From the NCBI GenBank assembly GCA_029255685.2, contig CM055319.2:33257068-33321067 (forward strand): DNA of 64,000 bases. Reading direction: 5' to 3'. The stretch's first letter is position 1; each line of letters starts with the position of its first letter. This document shows, in pieces, positions 21,061-33,261 of the stretch. The notes under the pieces were generated by a model. It did no database searches and was not told the origin of the DNA. It saw only the letters and a program-made list of their open reading frames with translations. Position numbers and translations under genes: made by a program. The DNA is from Silene conica (Eukaryota > Streptophyta > Magnoliopsida > Caryophyllales > Caryophyllaceae).

Positions 21061-24000
21061 TTACGCGGACTCAGTCGTAGAATCTGCTGTAACATTCTGT
21101 TTAGAACTTTTCCAGCTGACAGCAGCGCCATTAAGAGTAAAAACGAATCCAGACTGAGATTTCGAGTCATCTCGATCCGTTTGGAAGCTAGCATCTGCGT
21201 AACCCGTGGCGCAGAGCGTTGAGTCGCCTCCATAAGTCAATCCCCAATCTTTAGTCCTCCGTAGGTACTTAAGAATGTTTTTCACGGCCATCCAGTGTTG
21301 TTCACCTGGATGAGCTTGGAATCGACTTGTCATACTCAATGCATATGCAACGTCAGGACGTGTGCATATCATGGCATACATGATCGATCCTATTGCCGAA
21401 GCATAAGGAATCCGACTCATGCGCTCTTTCTCTTCCACTGACTTAGCTTCTTGAGTCTTGCTCAAGTGAAGCCCAGGAGTCATAGGAAGGAACCCCTTCT
21501 TGGAGTTCGTCATGCTGAATCTCTCCAGAATCTTCTCTATATAAGATTCCTGACTGAGAGACAACATCCGTCGTGATCTATCCCTGTAGATACGGATGCC
21601 CAAAATTCTTTGTGCCTCTCCCAGATCTTTCATCTGGAAATGGTTTTTCAACCATGCTTTAACCGAAGATAAGAGAGGTATGTCATTCCCAATCAAGAGT
21701 ATGTCATCGACATACAGTACTAGGAATACAATCTTACTCCCACTCGACTTGATATAGAGACATGGTTCCTCGACTGATCGATTGAACCCATTCTCTTTTA
21801 TCACTTGGTCGAAGCGATGATTCCAACTCCGCGATGCTTGCTTAAGTCCATAGATGGAACGCTTAAGCTTGCAAACTTTCTTAGGATGTGCTGGATCGAT
21901 AAAACCCTCGGGTTGTACCATGTACAACTCTTCCTCCAAATAACCGTTTAAGAAGGCGGTTTTAACGTCCATTTGCCATATTTCATAGTCATGAAATGCG
22001 GCGATCGCTAAGATAATCCGAATGGAACGTAGCATGACTACGGGTGCAAAGATCTCATCATAGTGCAAGCCTGGCACTTGGGTGAAACCTTTAGCAACTA
22101 GTCTAGCCTTGTGGATATCTTGTTGTCCTTCCACGACATGCTTTATCTTGTAAAGCCATTTGCATTGAAGGGGACGTACCTTTGCAGGTAGGTCCACAAG
22201 ATCCCACACGTTGTTCTCATACATGGAGTCCATCTCGGATTGCATGGCTTCTAGCCATAGCTTTGAGTCAGAACTGGTCATGGCACCTTTATAGGTTGTG
22301 GGTTCATTACCCTCTAGGAGTAAGACGTCATCTGTATCGTGTTCCTCGACCATACCAATGTATCTGTCCGGTGGAATAGAGACTCTTCCTGACCTCCTAG
22401 GTTCCTCAGGGATATCTACCGCAGCCTCGGTTGAAGGTACTGTTTCCTCCAATGGTTGCTCGGTAGTTGGTTCTTGAACCTCCGATAACTCGACGGTTCT
22501 ATTACTCGACTTGTTCTCGAGAAATTCTTTCTCTAAGAACGTCGCACTAGCCGCAACAAAAACACGTTGTTCGGTAGGCGAGTATAAGTAATGACCAAAA
22601 GTTCCCTTTGGATAGCCTATAAAGTATGTCTTGACCGATCGCGGGCCGAAGTTATCCTCGTGTCTCCACTTGACATAAGCCTCGCAGCCCCAAACCCGAA
22701 TAAAGGACAAGTTAGGGACCGTTCCCTTCCATAACTCGAATGGAGTCTTGTCAACAGCTTTAGACGGACTTCGGTTAAGTATTAGAGCGGCCGACAAAAG
22801 AGCATAGCCCCACAATGAATCAGGCACAACGGTGTGACTCATCATGGATCGAACCATATCAAGTAAAGTTCGATTTCTCCGTTCGGACACACCATTTAAT
22901 TGTGGTGTTCCAGGTGGAGTCAACTGTAGCACGATCCCACAGTCTTTTAGGTGTTGATCAAACTCGCGTGAAAGATACTCACCACCACGATCCGAGCGTA
23001 GTGCTTTAATCTTTCTACCCAGCTGGTTCTGTACCCGATTCTGGTATTCTTTGAACTTGTCAAAGGATTCACTTTTATGTTTCATCAAGTAGACATAGCC
23101 ATATCTACTCAAATCATCCGTGAAAGTGATGAAATACCTATAGCCTTCTCGTGCGTTGATCGACATAGGGCCACATACGTCCGTATGTATGAGTCCTAAT
23201 AGGTCGGCAGCGCGCATTCCAACACCTTTGAAGGAAATACGAGTCATTTTGCCGATGAGACATGATTCACACGTGCCATATGATTCGAAATCAAAGGGCG
23301 AAATAGCTCCATTCTGTATGAGCTGTTTTACGCGTTTCTCATTTATGTGTCCCATACGACAATGCCATAGGTAAGTTTGATCTTTGTCACCTACCTTTAT
23401 TCTTTTTATTATTCACATGTAATATCTCGGTAGTTTGATCTAAAACATAAATTCCATTCATGGAAACTGCCTTGCCATAAATCATATTGTGTAAGGAGAA
23501 AATACAGCTATTATTCTCTATTACAAATGAAAAACCAAGTTTGTCAAGTGCAGAAACTGAAATAATGTTTTTGGATAAACTAGGAACATAATAACAGTTA
23601 TATAAAAATAACTCGAATCCACTTGGAAGTTGGATTACGTATGTTCCCTTCGAGACTGCAGCCACACGTGCTCCATTCCCGACACGCAGGTCCACCTCAC
23701 CCTTGGTTAGGGGTTCTTGGTTTCGGAGGCCCTGCACATGATTACATAGATGAGAACCACAACCAGTATCAAGTACCCAAGTTCCGCAACTTGCGTGGTT
23801 AATCTCAATCATGTGAATAAAAGAAGAAGAAGACATACCAACAGGGGTAACGCGGCCTGCCTTAATGTCCTCGCGATACACGGGGCATGAGCGCCTCCAA
23901 TGCCCAGTCTTGTGGCAATGGTGACATTTCATGCTTGTATCCTTGCTCTTTGTCTTGCCTTGTGAGTTACTCGACTCACCAGGCCCACTCTTAGCAAATC

Positions 24001-24760
24001 CTGGTTTCTTGAACCTGGGCCTACCTACCGCTAGGTCGCCCTGAGCTTTAGCCTTCCCTTTACCTTTTCCCTTACTTGAGATCATGAGAACATCCTGCTT
24101 TAGACTCCCACTCAACTTTAGATCCTTCTCAGTCTGTACGAGAAGGGAGTGGAGCTCATGGGGAGTCTTCTTCATGTCGTTCATGTAGTAGTTGGCCCTA
24201 AAGAGGGCGAACCCATCATGAAGCGAATGAAGCATGCGATCAACGATGATGTTCTCACTGATCTTGCAGTTTAGGGTCTCCAGTTTCTCGATATTCTCAA
24301 TCATGTTGAGAATATGTGGGCTAACAGCTTGGCCCTTCTGGAGTTTTGCCTCAAAGAAGCGACAGGTATGCTCATAAGAAACGATTCTCGGAGCCTTGGA
24401 GAATTCGTTAGTGAGCGTGGTGAAAATCTTGTTTGCACCATGGGTTATGAAGCGTCTTTGCAAATTAGATTCCATTGCATAGATGAGTACGTTCTTTATC
24501 GCACCCGCTTCCATGACGAAGTCGCTATGAGCGCGAACATCGTTGGCTCTAGCTCCAGTTCCTGGGTGTGCCGGAATGGGCTCAGTTAAAAACTTAAGCT
24601 TTCCGTCAGCAATGGCAGCATTCCGTAGTGCTGCCTCCCAGTCAGAGAAGTTTGACCCATCATTCCTCAGTCTAGTTGACTGATTCATGGAGTCCATGAA
24701 GGCTTTTAGCCAGGATTCACGTGCTAGCTTGGCACTTGGCATTGGGTCTTCACCAGCCAT
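21061..24760 (-). pseudogene. Copia A gag-pol region
   Basis: Gag from 24760 (MAGEDPMPSAKLARESWLKA), a CCHC zinc knuckle (CHHCHKTGHWRRSC) near residue 280, the retropepsin site WVLDTGCGSHLCN, then the integrase finger and core (LIHTDVCGPMS; FTDDLSRYGYVYLM; SDRGGEYLS; NGVSERRNRTLLD), RT with YVDD near 21700-21716, and RNase H (YADASFQTDRDD). The order protease-integrase-RT-RNase H defines Ty1/copia. Residue identity to copia B is very high. The region is broken at about two places. Confidence 0.9.
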
Positions 24761-26154
24761 TTTAGTTTTACAGCAGTTTTAATGAACGTGTTCTACACTG
24801 AAAGAAGATAAAACAAAACCATATAAGCAACTTATTGTTGTGATTTAAGTCTATATTAAATTGAATTTAAACTCGTAGACTCATGCATTTATATAATTGA
24901 TCTCCCTCAAGAATTATATAAATGATCCCAAGACTCAATTTCCGTATATTGATAAGCCCACAGTTTGGCTAATTCCAATCGTTGGAACTCTTGGTCGATA
25001 GATTTCCGTAAATCCTATCTATTAGTCCATCTCAGTCACTGGAATATTATCGAGTGACCATGATGTTGAGATAAAATAAATCATCTGTTCCCACTTACCC
25101 GACGTAGAAGGGGTCATATTATGCCTACCGACGAAGAAGGGATTCATGGGAGGCTGATTTATAAAGACTAATCTCAATTTTTGGTTATACGAGGAAGACC
25201 CCATCAACTCTTATTTATCCATATTTAAGTGAACTAAAAACTAGCATTTGCGTGAATGAATTAAATAAAGTGATGGCTTTTAAATTGACATGTGACATCT
25301 GAATTGTCACAGAAAACTAACGCGTGACCTCTACATGAGTCAGTTTTCAGGCATGATATAGGTGGTTTGGTTTTTAGGCGGAATATGATACAAGCTATTA
25401 TCGATGAAAGCGTAAAGATAAATGCATTAAACGTAAATAAAAGTCCTAGTGTGGCCTATCCTACCAAAATAAACATAAAACAACTTGGAATCCACTGTTG
25501 GACCCTAGAAGCTTGTCTTGATGTTCCATCTTGGTCCTTGCAGCGGGAGTGAGCATCCGGTCTCCGTCTTGTCTTTGGTCTTCACAAAATTACTAATTTA
25601 AATTACAAAAGTAATCCTAGATACATTCTAATTTAAATACAAAAGTAATTACATGGCAAAAACCCAAAACGGAGATTCAAGATCTCAAAATTACAAGCAA
25701 GATCGTGTCCCTTCATTACGGTGACACAATCTTCTAAGGCCACACTAAGTTACAACCGTTTGCAAAAATTAAATACGTTATTGAAAGCATTCAAGGCATT
25801 CACAAGACGATAAATAAAATGCATCAACTAAAAACAATTTATACATGACATAATACTGTTATTATGATTAATAAATTTATACCAAACCACCTTTTAAGAT
25901 TAAAATTAAGTGACTATACCGTTTTAATCACCAATTTTAACAAACATATAATCCATTATTTTAAACTGTTTTAAAACAATATGTATCAAGCGAGGGTGAA
26001 CCGTTTCACTAAATAATACACTATTTCCGTATATAGTATATTATTTTAAGCCATGTGAAAATAAAACATGTTATTTTCGTAAAATAAAAAAAACGATTCT
26101 GTTACAGGGGTGGTCTACCGACCGGAAAAACAGGTCGACCGACCACCTGACGAA

Positions 26155-26204
<50 letters not shown>

Positions 26205-26437
26205 CAGAATGGTCGACCGACCCGAAAAATAGGTCGACCGACCACAAAACACGAAACCGAGTTTCTGAACACGATTTCTCACAAAGGAAACTGTTTTGAA
26301 AAAAAAACAGAAAACTCACACAGGGGCGGTCGACCGACCGCTATAACTGGTCGACCGACCGACACGGCGGCAGAAACGAGATTTTTCAAAAACTTTTAAA
26401 AAAACTTATGAAAAACACAAAAGTAAAATTTTCATGG
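24761..26437 (-). other. Leader of copia A
   Basis: Long noncoding leader between the primer site and gag, about 1.7 kb, matching copia B and D. It contains three palindrome pairs (26113-26359) and a 42-base T run at 26159-26200. Confidence 0.75.
26113..26359. repeat. GTCGACCGAC palindrome pairs in copia A leader
   Basis: Three pairs start at 26113/26134, 26212/26233 and 26329/26350, each exactly 21 bp apart (10-bp word plus 11-bp spacer). The spacers differ in sequence while the words are kept; one word is GTCTACCGAC. Confidence 0.88.
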
Positions 26438-26453
26438 CCTGGCTCTGATACCA
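26438..26453 (-). promoter_or_regulatory. Primer binding site of copia A (tRNA-iMet)
   Basis: Minus strand reads TGGTATCAGAGCCAGG, an exact match to the complement of the initiator tRNA-Met 3' end, two bases from the LTR. Confidence 0.92.
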
Positions 26454-26455
26454 CT

Positions 26456-27447
26456 TGTGGGGAATAAAGCATGTATTCACCCTAAACTTGCAGGATTATA
26501 ATGAAAAATACAGTTGTGTTTATAGTCATAAGATTAAAAAGGATAAGAAAAAGAATTCAACCTTTGGTCCTTTGTGCTTATGGCCTAAGAACAGGAATTA
26601 AAGTAAATTCCCTCCTATAACTTGCACCCAAGACTTTGTTTGAGATGATGCCGCGTGTGCTAGAAAATACTCTCCAATTGCCTTGCAATATGGGGAAAGC
26701 TATTGAGGTTTTAGATGTGAGATCTGAGTTTTGGGAGAAGAATGCTCTCAAAACCCTAATTGTGAGAATTATGATTCAACAGTTCCTGACATAAGGAGAA
26801 GGACTCTCCTTATGTAGTACTTAGGGTGGGTCGGCCGAATTAGGGTAAGAGTGGGCTTTCTCCACTCTTACCTTATTCCTTTGCATGATTCGACCCGTTT
26901 TGCTAAATATTATTTGCGGGATTTTTATTATAAATCGCATACGTGTTATCAGATATTAATGCAGTCGATGTATTAATAATGGTCTGATAAAATTACGATA
27001 TTGTATAATTACCCAAATTAATATAACTGTTTATATTAATACCCGAAATCAATATTAAATTAAATATAACTGCTTATATTTAATTTTACGAATTAATCAT
27101 GTAATCCGCATTAGCTAAAATTATTTAATCCGTATTAAATAATAATCTCAACATCTTATTGACTAATTTAATAGTCAATACCTCTGACTAACTGTTTAGT
27201 CGTATTCGGCATAAATGTGACTGTATTTTCATACCTTCACATCTCTCAAACGTATCCTATAGGTGTGACGTATAGGGACCAGTTGATCACCGCCATCCGT
27301 ATGACAATAACGTCAAACTTATCTAGCAAGCCAACCGTTATTGATAAACGTGGATCAACTGGTAATAATACAGAAGTATGCCCTTGTGATCCTTAAAGAT
27401 ATTTAATAAGTCATTGTACTTAATTGTCAAGGACACCAGCCCCAACA
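26456..27447 (-). repeat. 5' LTR of copia A
   Basis: 992 bp, TGTGGGGAAT...CCCCAACA on the plus strand, nearly identical to the other LTR and followed by the TGACA duplication. Confidence 0.95.
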
Positions 27448-27452
27448 TGACA

Positions 27453-28498
27453 TTCATGACCGGTTCATCTAGGAAAGTGAGTAGTTACTCCTTATAAGAC
27501 ATGTAACATCAATTTGCATAAACATGAGTTCAGTCTACTTTATACCTGTATGCATTCGGGTTTGCGGTTTGTTGATACATGTGGCAGAGGTTCCCTTTTT
27601 ATTCTTTTTACCCATAAGCTTCACAAAGCCAAATTTGCCTATTTTTGTCCCATATAGTTACAATACATAATTTTACCCACCCTAGCCGAGCTAGTAATGG
27701 TAGCATTTTGGGAATGTGTCGTTTTGAATTTTGGTTATTCTATCTTGTCGAAAGAAGAAATTGTGAAAAAAAAAAGAAAAAGAGGATGTTTATTTAAAAT
27801 AAAAAAAAAATAAAAATAATCAGAAAAAATCAGAATCTGTCAATGAAAAAAAAAGAAAAAAAAATGGTGAAAAGTTGAATAAGTCGTTGACAATTCTCAC
27901 TCCCATGCTTGACTTGTATCTTATGGGGAGTTCTTAAATTTGTGGTTTTGTGAGTTAGGTGCATCCATTTTGCACACATTTGTATTGATAATTTTGAGTA
28001 CGAAGATTGGGATGATACTCATTGTTTGGTTCGTATTGTTGCTAGCTTGGCTACTAACTCCTCTCTACCAAACTCATTTTAGCCCCTTTTTACCCATTGC
28101 CTCACTCTACCCATATGAAAACCCTCGGCATGTATCATGGTCATCAGTTTGGTTGGAATGCATATGTACGGTTGTAGAGACTCTATTCATGTTAGATTGC
28201 ATGCGTGTTCTTATAGGTCGCAGTTAGGTGAGCGATCTTAATTCTTTCTATCTTGCACTATATAATGCCTTGTGTTTACAGGAGTGATTGAGCGACCCGT
28301 GAGAGTCCGGTCTTGATAAGTCTAAAGTCCAACTACTTGAGAAACATGCATAGATTCGTTTGCCATAGCATTTGTCGATTTGAGATGATCACTTGCTTAG
28401 TTGTTGGTGTCCACGGTTTACTTGTTCGTGTTTAACTCCTAGTCTTTGTTTTTACACTTTTTGCTTTGGTACAAGCAAAGGTTCGGTTTGGGGAGGTT
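27453..28498 (+). other. G1 3' noncoding region, part after the copia A insertion
   Basis: Resumes the G1 sequence interrupted at 19077. No gene is seen; A-rich tracts lie at 27755-27880. It ends in the purine tract GGTTTGGGGAGG just before the LTR at 28499. Confidence 0.75.
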
Positions 28499-29870
28499 TG
28501 ATGCATGCCATTTCTATAATCCTTTTAGACTTCTTTTGCATGCATTTCTATGCTCTCTTGCAAACACCTTACTACTTTTAGCCCCGAATTGCCTACTTTG
28601 AGCCTTCTTGTATTAATTGCAGGAATATACCCGGAAGTATGTACTCGGAGCCGAATATTGTCCTCAAGGTTACATTTAGAAGGTCAGGAGAAGTGAACCA
28701 CCCTTTGTATCAAGTCAAGGAAGCGTGTTTTTGAAGTCAACCGTCCAAGTCAAGGCCAACTCCAGTCGATCGACCATTTCTAGTCGACAAGTAAGTCGAT
28801 CGACCGCTCCCTTAGTCGATCGACCACTTTTGGTCGATTGGAAAGTCGATCGACCAGTTCCCAGGTTTATCGACCAGTTTCTTTTCCGAAGCCCAAATTT
28901 AACCTAAGCCCATTAGGTCGTCGGATAGGAATCAGTTCATTTTCGTTTTTAAGCAGCTTTTGGAGTTTTCTTTAGGGACTACTTTTTACTTTAATCTTCA
29001 CTTTAATCTTTTATCTTTTACCTTTCTACTCTTAGATTTTACTCTAGAAAACTTGTAATCAGTAATCATTCGGTAGCATTTTCCTAGCTTTCAAGAACTC
29101 TACTTTGCCATTTGCATTCGGTAATTTAATCTACCTTTGTTCTTTTTATTCTCATTTATTTTCTTTACTCCTTGCTTTCTTTTATTTTATCTTGCAACTT
29201 TATTATCGATCATGTACTCCCTTTCCATTATTTATTCTATCTCAATCGTTCCCTCTATCATGCGTAGCTAATCCACTCGACTAGGATATAGGTGATCCAA
29301 TGATAATGTGACGATGTTCGTTTAGGTTAGATCGGTTGTTGGTAATTTGTCTCTGTTGTTAATTATGACATTTATTTGTGTTTAATTGGTTGAGTCGACG
29401 TAGCTAATTATTCGTATGGTAAACCCCGACCTAAGATCGAAAGCCTGGTGAGGGTTAGACCTGTCATAAACATTAGAGTGCCCTAATAAGTTGCGAGAGC
29501 CCGTTAGAAGCATTCTAGGGCAAATAGCGATCCGAGAAGACCTTTTCACTACCCCTTAGATTTCCACTTGCGACCGACTCTTGACCTAGACTTGACCGTT
29601 ACTTTGTCATTGGTGAACCGACTATCCTGGTTCCTTTTCCTTCATATTATATTTTACACTACTTTGTTTTACGCTTTTCTTTTCTCTATTCCTTCACTAC
29701 TTTTAGTTTAGTCAAAACAACAAACAAAACCCCCAATTCTGGTTACCTTGACAGACTTTAGTTTAGCATTTAGAATTCATATTTGTCTCCCTGTGGATAC
29801 GATCCCGACTTCCTTGCTACATTAGTTAGGCCAGTTGGTTATCTTTGATAGGGTTGCGACAGCCGTGTCA
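28499..29870 (+). repeat. 3' LTR of G1
   Basis: 1372 bp, same termini and palindrome array as the 5' LTR, followed by the target duplication TTCAC (29871-29875). Confidence 0.93.
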
Positions 29871-29875
29871 TTCAC

Positions 29876-30720
29876 GTCATCATACGTTAATCAGTTTTAC
29901 TATTTAATCAAAAGGAGGCGTGAACAGAAGACACTCTTCTTCTTGTCCAGAAAACCTAGCCACTCTTTTATTTTTCAGAATATTTCCTAGTCATTAGTTT
30001 TGTACTTTTCATTTGTCTACGGAACGGATTCTTCTACTTTCGTTCATCCTATGTTAAGCAACTACGGTATTTCATCTTTTACTTTTGTTTCAATTCTCAA
30101 TAAAGTTTCTGTTATGTTACCGTTTATGCGAATCGTTGTTACTATTGTGCATCTTTTAGTCATGTATAACTAATCTTCACACTAGGATTTAGGGTAGCCA
30201 TGGAATAGGTTGTTTTGCTAGTTTTGGATACCCGAATTTCGGTTTGTATGTATCCGTCGCATTTTGATTTTTGTTAATTGTTTGAGCACTCAATTGACTG
30301 TTTAGAAACCCTTTTGGCGTTGATCGGAAGATTGGTTTAGGGGTAATTCTGCAACCATTATTAGGACCATACTAATTAGGGCGGAAACTAAGTTAGTATA
30401 GTTCTAGGGTGGTTAGCGGACCGGAAGGACCTTTTCTGTACCCACAAACCGCAATTAGGGTGACCTAAATTTATAGACCAGACCTAATAGCCATGGTGAA
30501 CCGAAAATCCTAGTGCCCTCTTTTCTCATTTTTTCCTCTTCCCTTTCCTTTGTAATTGTAGCGTTAAATTTCACTAAACCCCCGATTTTGGTTACTTAAG
30601 ACGGACTTGGTCAAACTATAGAATTCCTATCTCCCTGTGGATTCGATACCCGACTACCTCCACTACATTTAGTTGAGACCAGTTAGGTTTATTTTTGATA
30701 GGGTTGCGACAGCCGTGTCA
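29876..30720 (+). repeat. 3' LTR of G2, right half
   Basis: 845 bp ending TTGCGACAGCCGTGTCA, the same terminal block as the G1 LTR (29849-29870), with otherwise diverged sequence. It completes the LTR begun at 8060. The G2 element ends here against LINE DNA. Confidence 0.85.
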
Positions 30721-31600
30721 GTTTTCATTCATATTCAACCCTGATGCATTGAATGTTGCCAAATTCATCCTTAAATTTGATATCATTATGGAATGATTGT
30801 CCCACAGTTAGTTTAACCAAGATACGAGCATAACCAAGACGCGTTTTCTATGCTGTTGCTTTATCAGATTTCACATACTTACCCACTAAACCTGCTATAG
30901 ATGGTAAGCATTTTCCCCAAAATTTAAGTGGGAGGGCATGTAGACGAATCCAAACAGGAACAATTTTAACATCCTCCTTCAATAGGTCAATTTCTCCCCC
31001 CAAGGTTTGACAATGAGTGCTTTGTTATCAAAGATGTGATATTCTGCATTCATTACAGTTTCCTTACCCTTTTGATCTTTAAATCTAACCAGGAAAATTC
31101 CATTTGGGAGAAACGTCACTTTATCAATTCCATATTTGCCCCCATACACGATGTACATACCCATTTAGAACTTCCCAAGGAGGGTGTGCACCCAACACAA
31201 AACAGTATACTGCATTACTCCAATACTCTACTTCCTCTTTGACATCATCTGGAGTAAATTGAAGCATAGGTGGTTCAATATTCTCATCATCAGAGACAGG
31301 GATAGATTTTTTACCTCTCTATGTGACCCATATGTTGTTTTTAGGGGTAGTCACAATTTCATCTTCATCATCAAAGCTTAATCCTAGGATAAGCACCACT
31401 TCGTGCATTGGTCTGGTTTTTACAACATCATCCTCATCAGGCCCTGTTTTGGACTTCATCTTATTTCCATCTTTGCTCATCCTTTGTTTGAGTATATGCT
31501 GAATAGACGAGCGTTGCTTGCTTTTGGTTTTCTGTGCTGAATTTCTAGCCATGAAAGCAGAAGCAATCACAGATCAAACAACTAGGGAAGGTTGATGATG
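30721..31600 (-). pseudogene. LINE (L1-type) ORF1 fragment, DUF4283-like
   Basis: Minus-strand relic of a plant LINE ORF1. It likely starts at MARNSAQKTKSKQRSS (31552). Further along, a segment reads EVEYWSNAVYCFVLGAHPP, then a DUF4283-type block (FLPNGIFLVRFKDQKGKE; LIVKPWG) and WIRLHALPLKFWGKCLPS. There is an in-frame stop near 31319, at least two frame changes (near 31150 and 31000) and another stop near 30850. The C-terminal end, ORF2 and poly(A) tail are missing because the sequence stops abruptly at the G2 LTR edge at 30720. G2 therefore probably inserted in, or was joined to, an already resident LINE. Confidence 0.75.
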
Positions 31601-31633
31601 GAGGCTCTGCAAATCGTTTCCTAGTCCTTATCT

Positions 31634-33261
31634 TGAAATATTGAATTATTAAATCTTAAGTGGTTATTGGAGGATAAATATCCAATGGTTAAAATAATTA
31701 TCTTATGAGTTAATTATTTATCCTAATATACTAATGATTTTATCTAACCACAATTGTCGAAACCCTAATCTAGGAAAGCGTGCTGAACGGTTAATGATAT
31801 TGTGTGATGCTACAGATATTCTTTATATTTGTGAGATTAAATTAAGTAAATATGGTTACTTATTATCTTAACAAACTAGATTATGGTAATAGATACAGTT
31901 ACTATATCTTGACAAGATTTATGATATTGATTTTATTTAAAGATATTCTACATCTTATAGTTATAAAATCTTTCCTAAATAAATATATATTTGGGAAATT
32001 GATTTTATGTGAGATATTTCATATCTTATAAGATCTTTCCTAAATTGTTTAATATTTAATTTAAGAAGTATTACCTAAAGACTAGAAGTCTAGTTAAGGT
32101 AATATTTCTGATCGTCTAAGGTTTGGAATACCTAGATGTTATTCAATATAAATAGGATGTACATAATACCTCGATCAACATGTGTCACATATATACAAGA
32201 AAATTACAAACACAAAATCCGTCAAAAGCAAACGTGTACTAATTGTGCTTAAACTTCTATATTCCGTTACAAGATTTTAAGTGCTAGAATCGTTCTTATA
32301 CGTTCAACTGTGAACACGAAGAACTAAGAAGACGTATCTTATTTACGTAATATAGTTAAGTATTTTACGGTACTCATTGTGATTCAAGTATTTCACGGTA
32401 CTTGGAGTTTGTTAGGTATTTAGCGGTACCTAGTTGAGTTACAACTAACGACTAGTTGTACGAGTAGGGTTGATAGAACCCGGATAAAGGTACTAATTTT
32501 ATTAATCGAGAATAGAGGACGTAGGTTTCGATTTGTGAAACCGAACCACTTCAAAAATATCGTGTCTTTCTCTTGTTGATTGTTTTTGTTATTTACTCGT
32601 TCATACATATTACATCCATCGGAAAGAGTTGAAAAAGTTGGCATACTCAATTCAACCCCCCTTCTTGAGTATATTCAGATCAATAGACTCTTCAAATGGT
32701 ATCAGAGCCTCGTGCTCTTGATAGCCTAACCGCTTGAGATTGATCCTTCTATTGATCCTACCAAATATATTATATGCTTCTATCTATTTTGGATTTCAAA
32801 CACATGAAGTGTCCCATCTTCGATGGAAAGAACTACAGCCTATAGAAGAACATGATGACCCACTACATAAAGGGATGCGACTGGAATGTTGAAAAATCAT
32901 CCAAACCGGTCCAAAGAAAATTCTGGTCGCAGCTGCTAATGGTACAACGTACGAGAAAATGGAAAGTGACTATGTGGAAGCGGATTACAAGATTGCTAAG
33001 AAAAATTCAAAAGCCATGAGTCTTCTACAAAATGGTATGATTACATCGGAATTTGATAGATTCTCATCTTGTAATTCAGCTAAGGAAATATGGGTTGGCC
33101 TAGAACTTGCCTACGAAGGAACCTCCGTAGTCAAGAAACATCGTATAGACTTGCTTATTCAAAGATATGAACTTTTCACTATGGAAAAGAATGAATCTAT
33201 TGATAACATGTCTACACGATTTTCTTGCATTATCAATGAACTACGTAACCTTGAGAGGAAG
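31634..33261 (+). mobile_element. Ty1/copia element F, 5' part only
   Basis: Plus-strand copia of a different family. A putative LTR (about 31634-32695, starting TGAAATATT and ending CTTCA; the left edge is uncertain) has a TATA-like ATATAAATAGG near 32147. The primer site TGGTATCAGAGCC is at 32698-32710. A gag of the UBN2 type (CPIFDGKNYS near 32810; VKKHRIDLLIQRYELFTMEK) runs to 33261. The rest is absent where the LTR of copia E begins. It is broken and old. Confidence 0.7.

Larger units (their letters stand above)
19078..27447 (-). mobile_element. Ty1/copia element A, young, inserted in G1
   Basis: Minus-strand copia element. LTRs 19078-20069 and 26456-27447 are both 992 bp, with target duplication TGACA at 19073-19077 and 27448-27452. 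By eye only about three bases differ between the LTRs (0.3%), roughly 0.1 million years at 1.3e-8 substitutions per site per year. Inside are a tRNA-iMet primer site, leader with palindrome pairs, gag, protease, integrase, RT, RNase H, and a 3' noncoding stretch ending in a purine tract next to the LTR. Coding DNA is very close to copia B. It has about two breaks, so it is probably not self-sufficient, but its termini are intact. Confidence 0.95.
8587..29870 (+). mobile_element. Athila-type Ty3/gypsy element G1, nearly whole
   Basis: LTRs of identical length (8587-9958 and 28499-29870, 1372 bp) begin TGATGCATGCC and end CCGTGTCA. The target duplication TTCAC is at 8582-8586 and 29871-29875. 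Order: LTR, tRNA-Asp-like primer site, gag, protease, RT, RNase H, integrase, long spacer, Athila ORF-1-like envelope-position gene, 3' region, purine-rich tract, LTR. Copia A (19078-27447) is inserted in the 3' region; without it the element is about 12.9 kb. I counted about 16 LTR differences by eye (about 1.2%), or roughly 0.45 million years at 1.3e-8 substitutions per site per year. It looks nearly whole, with a small number of breaks (about two). Confidence 0.93.

Noticed and set aside
26071-26319. Minus-strand open frame with a long lysine run
   Set aside because: Produced by the 42-base T run in the copia A leader.
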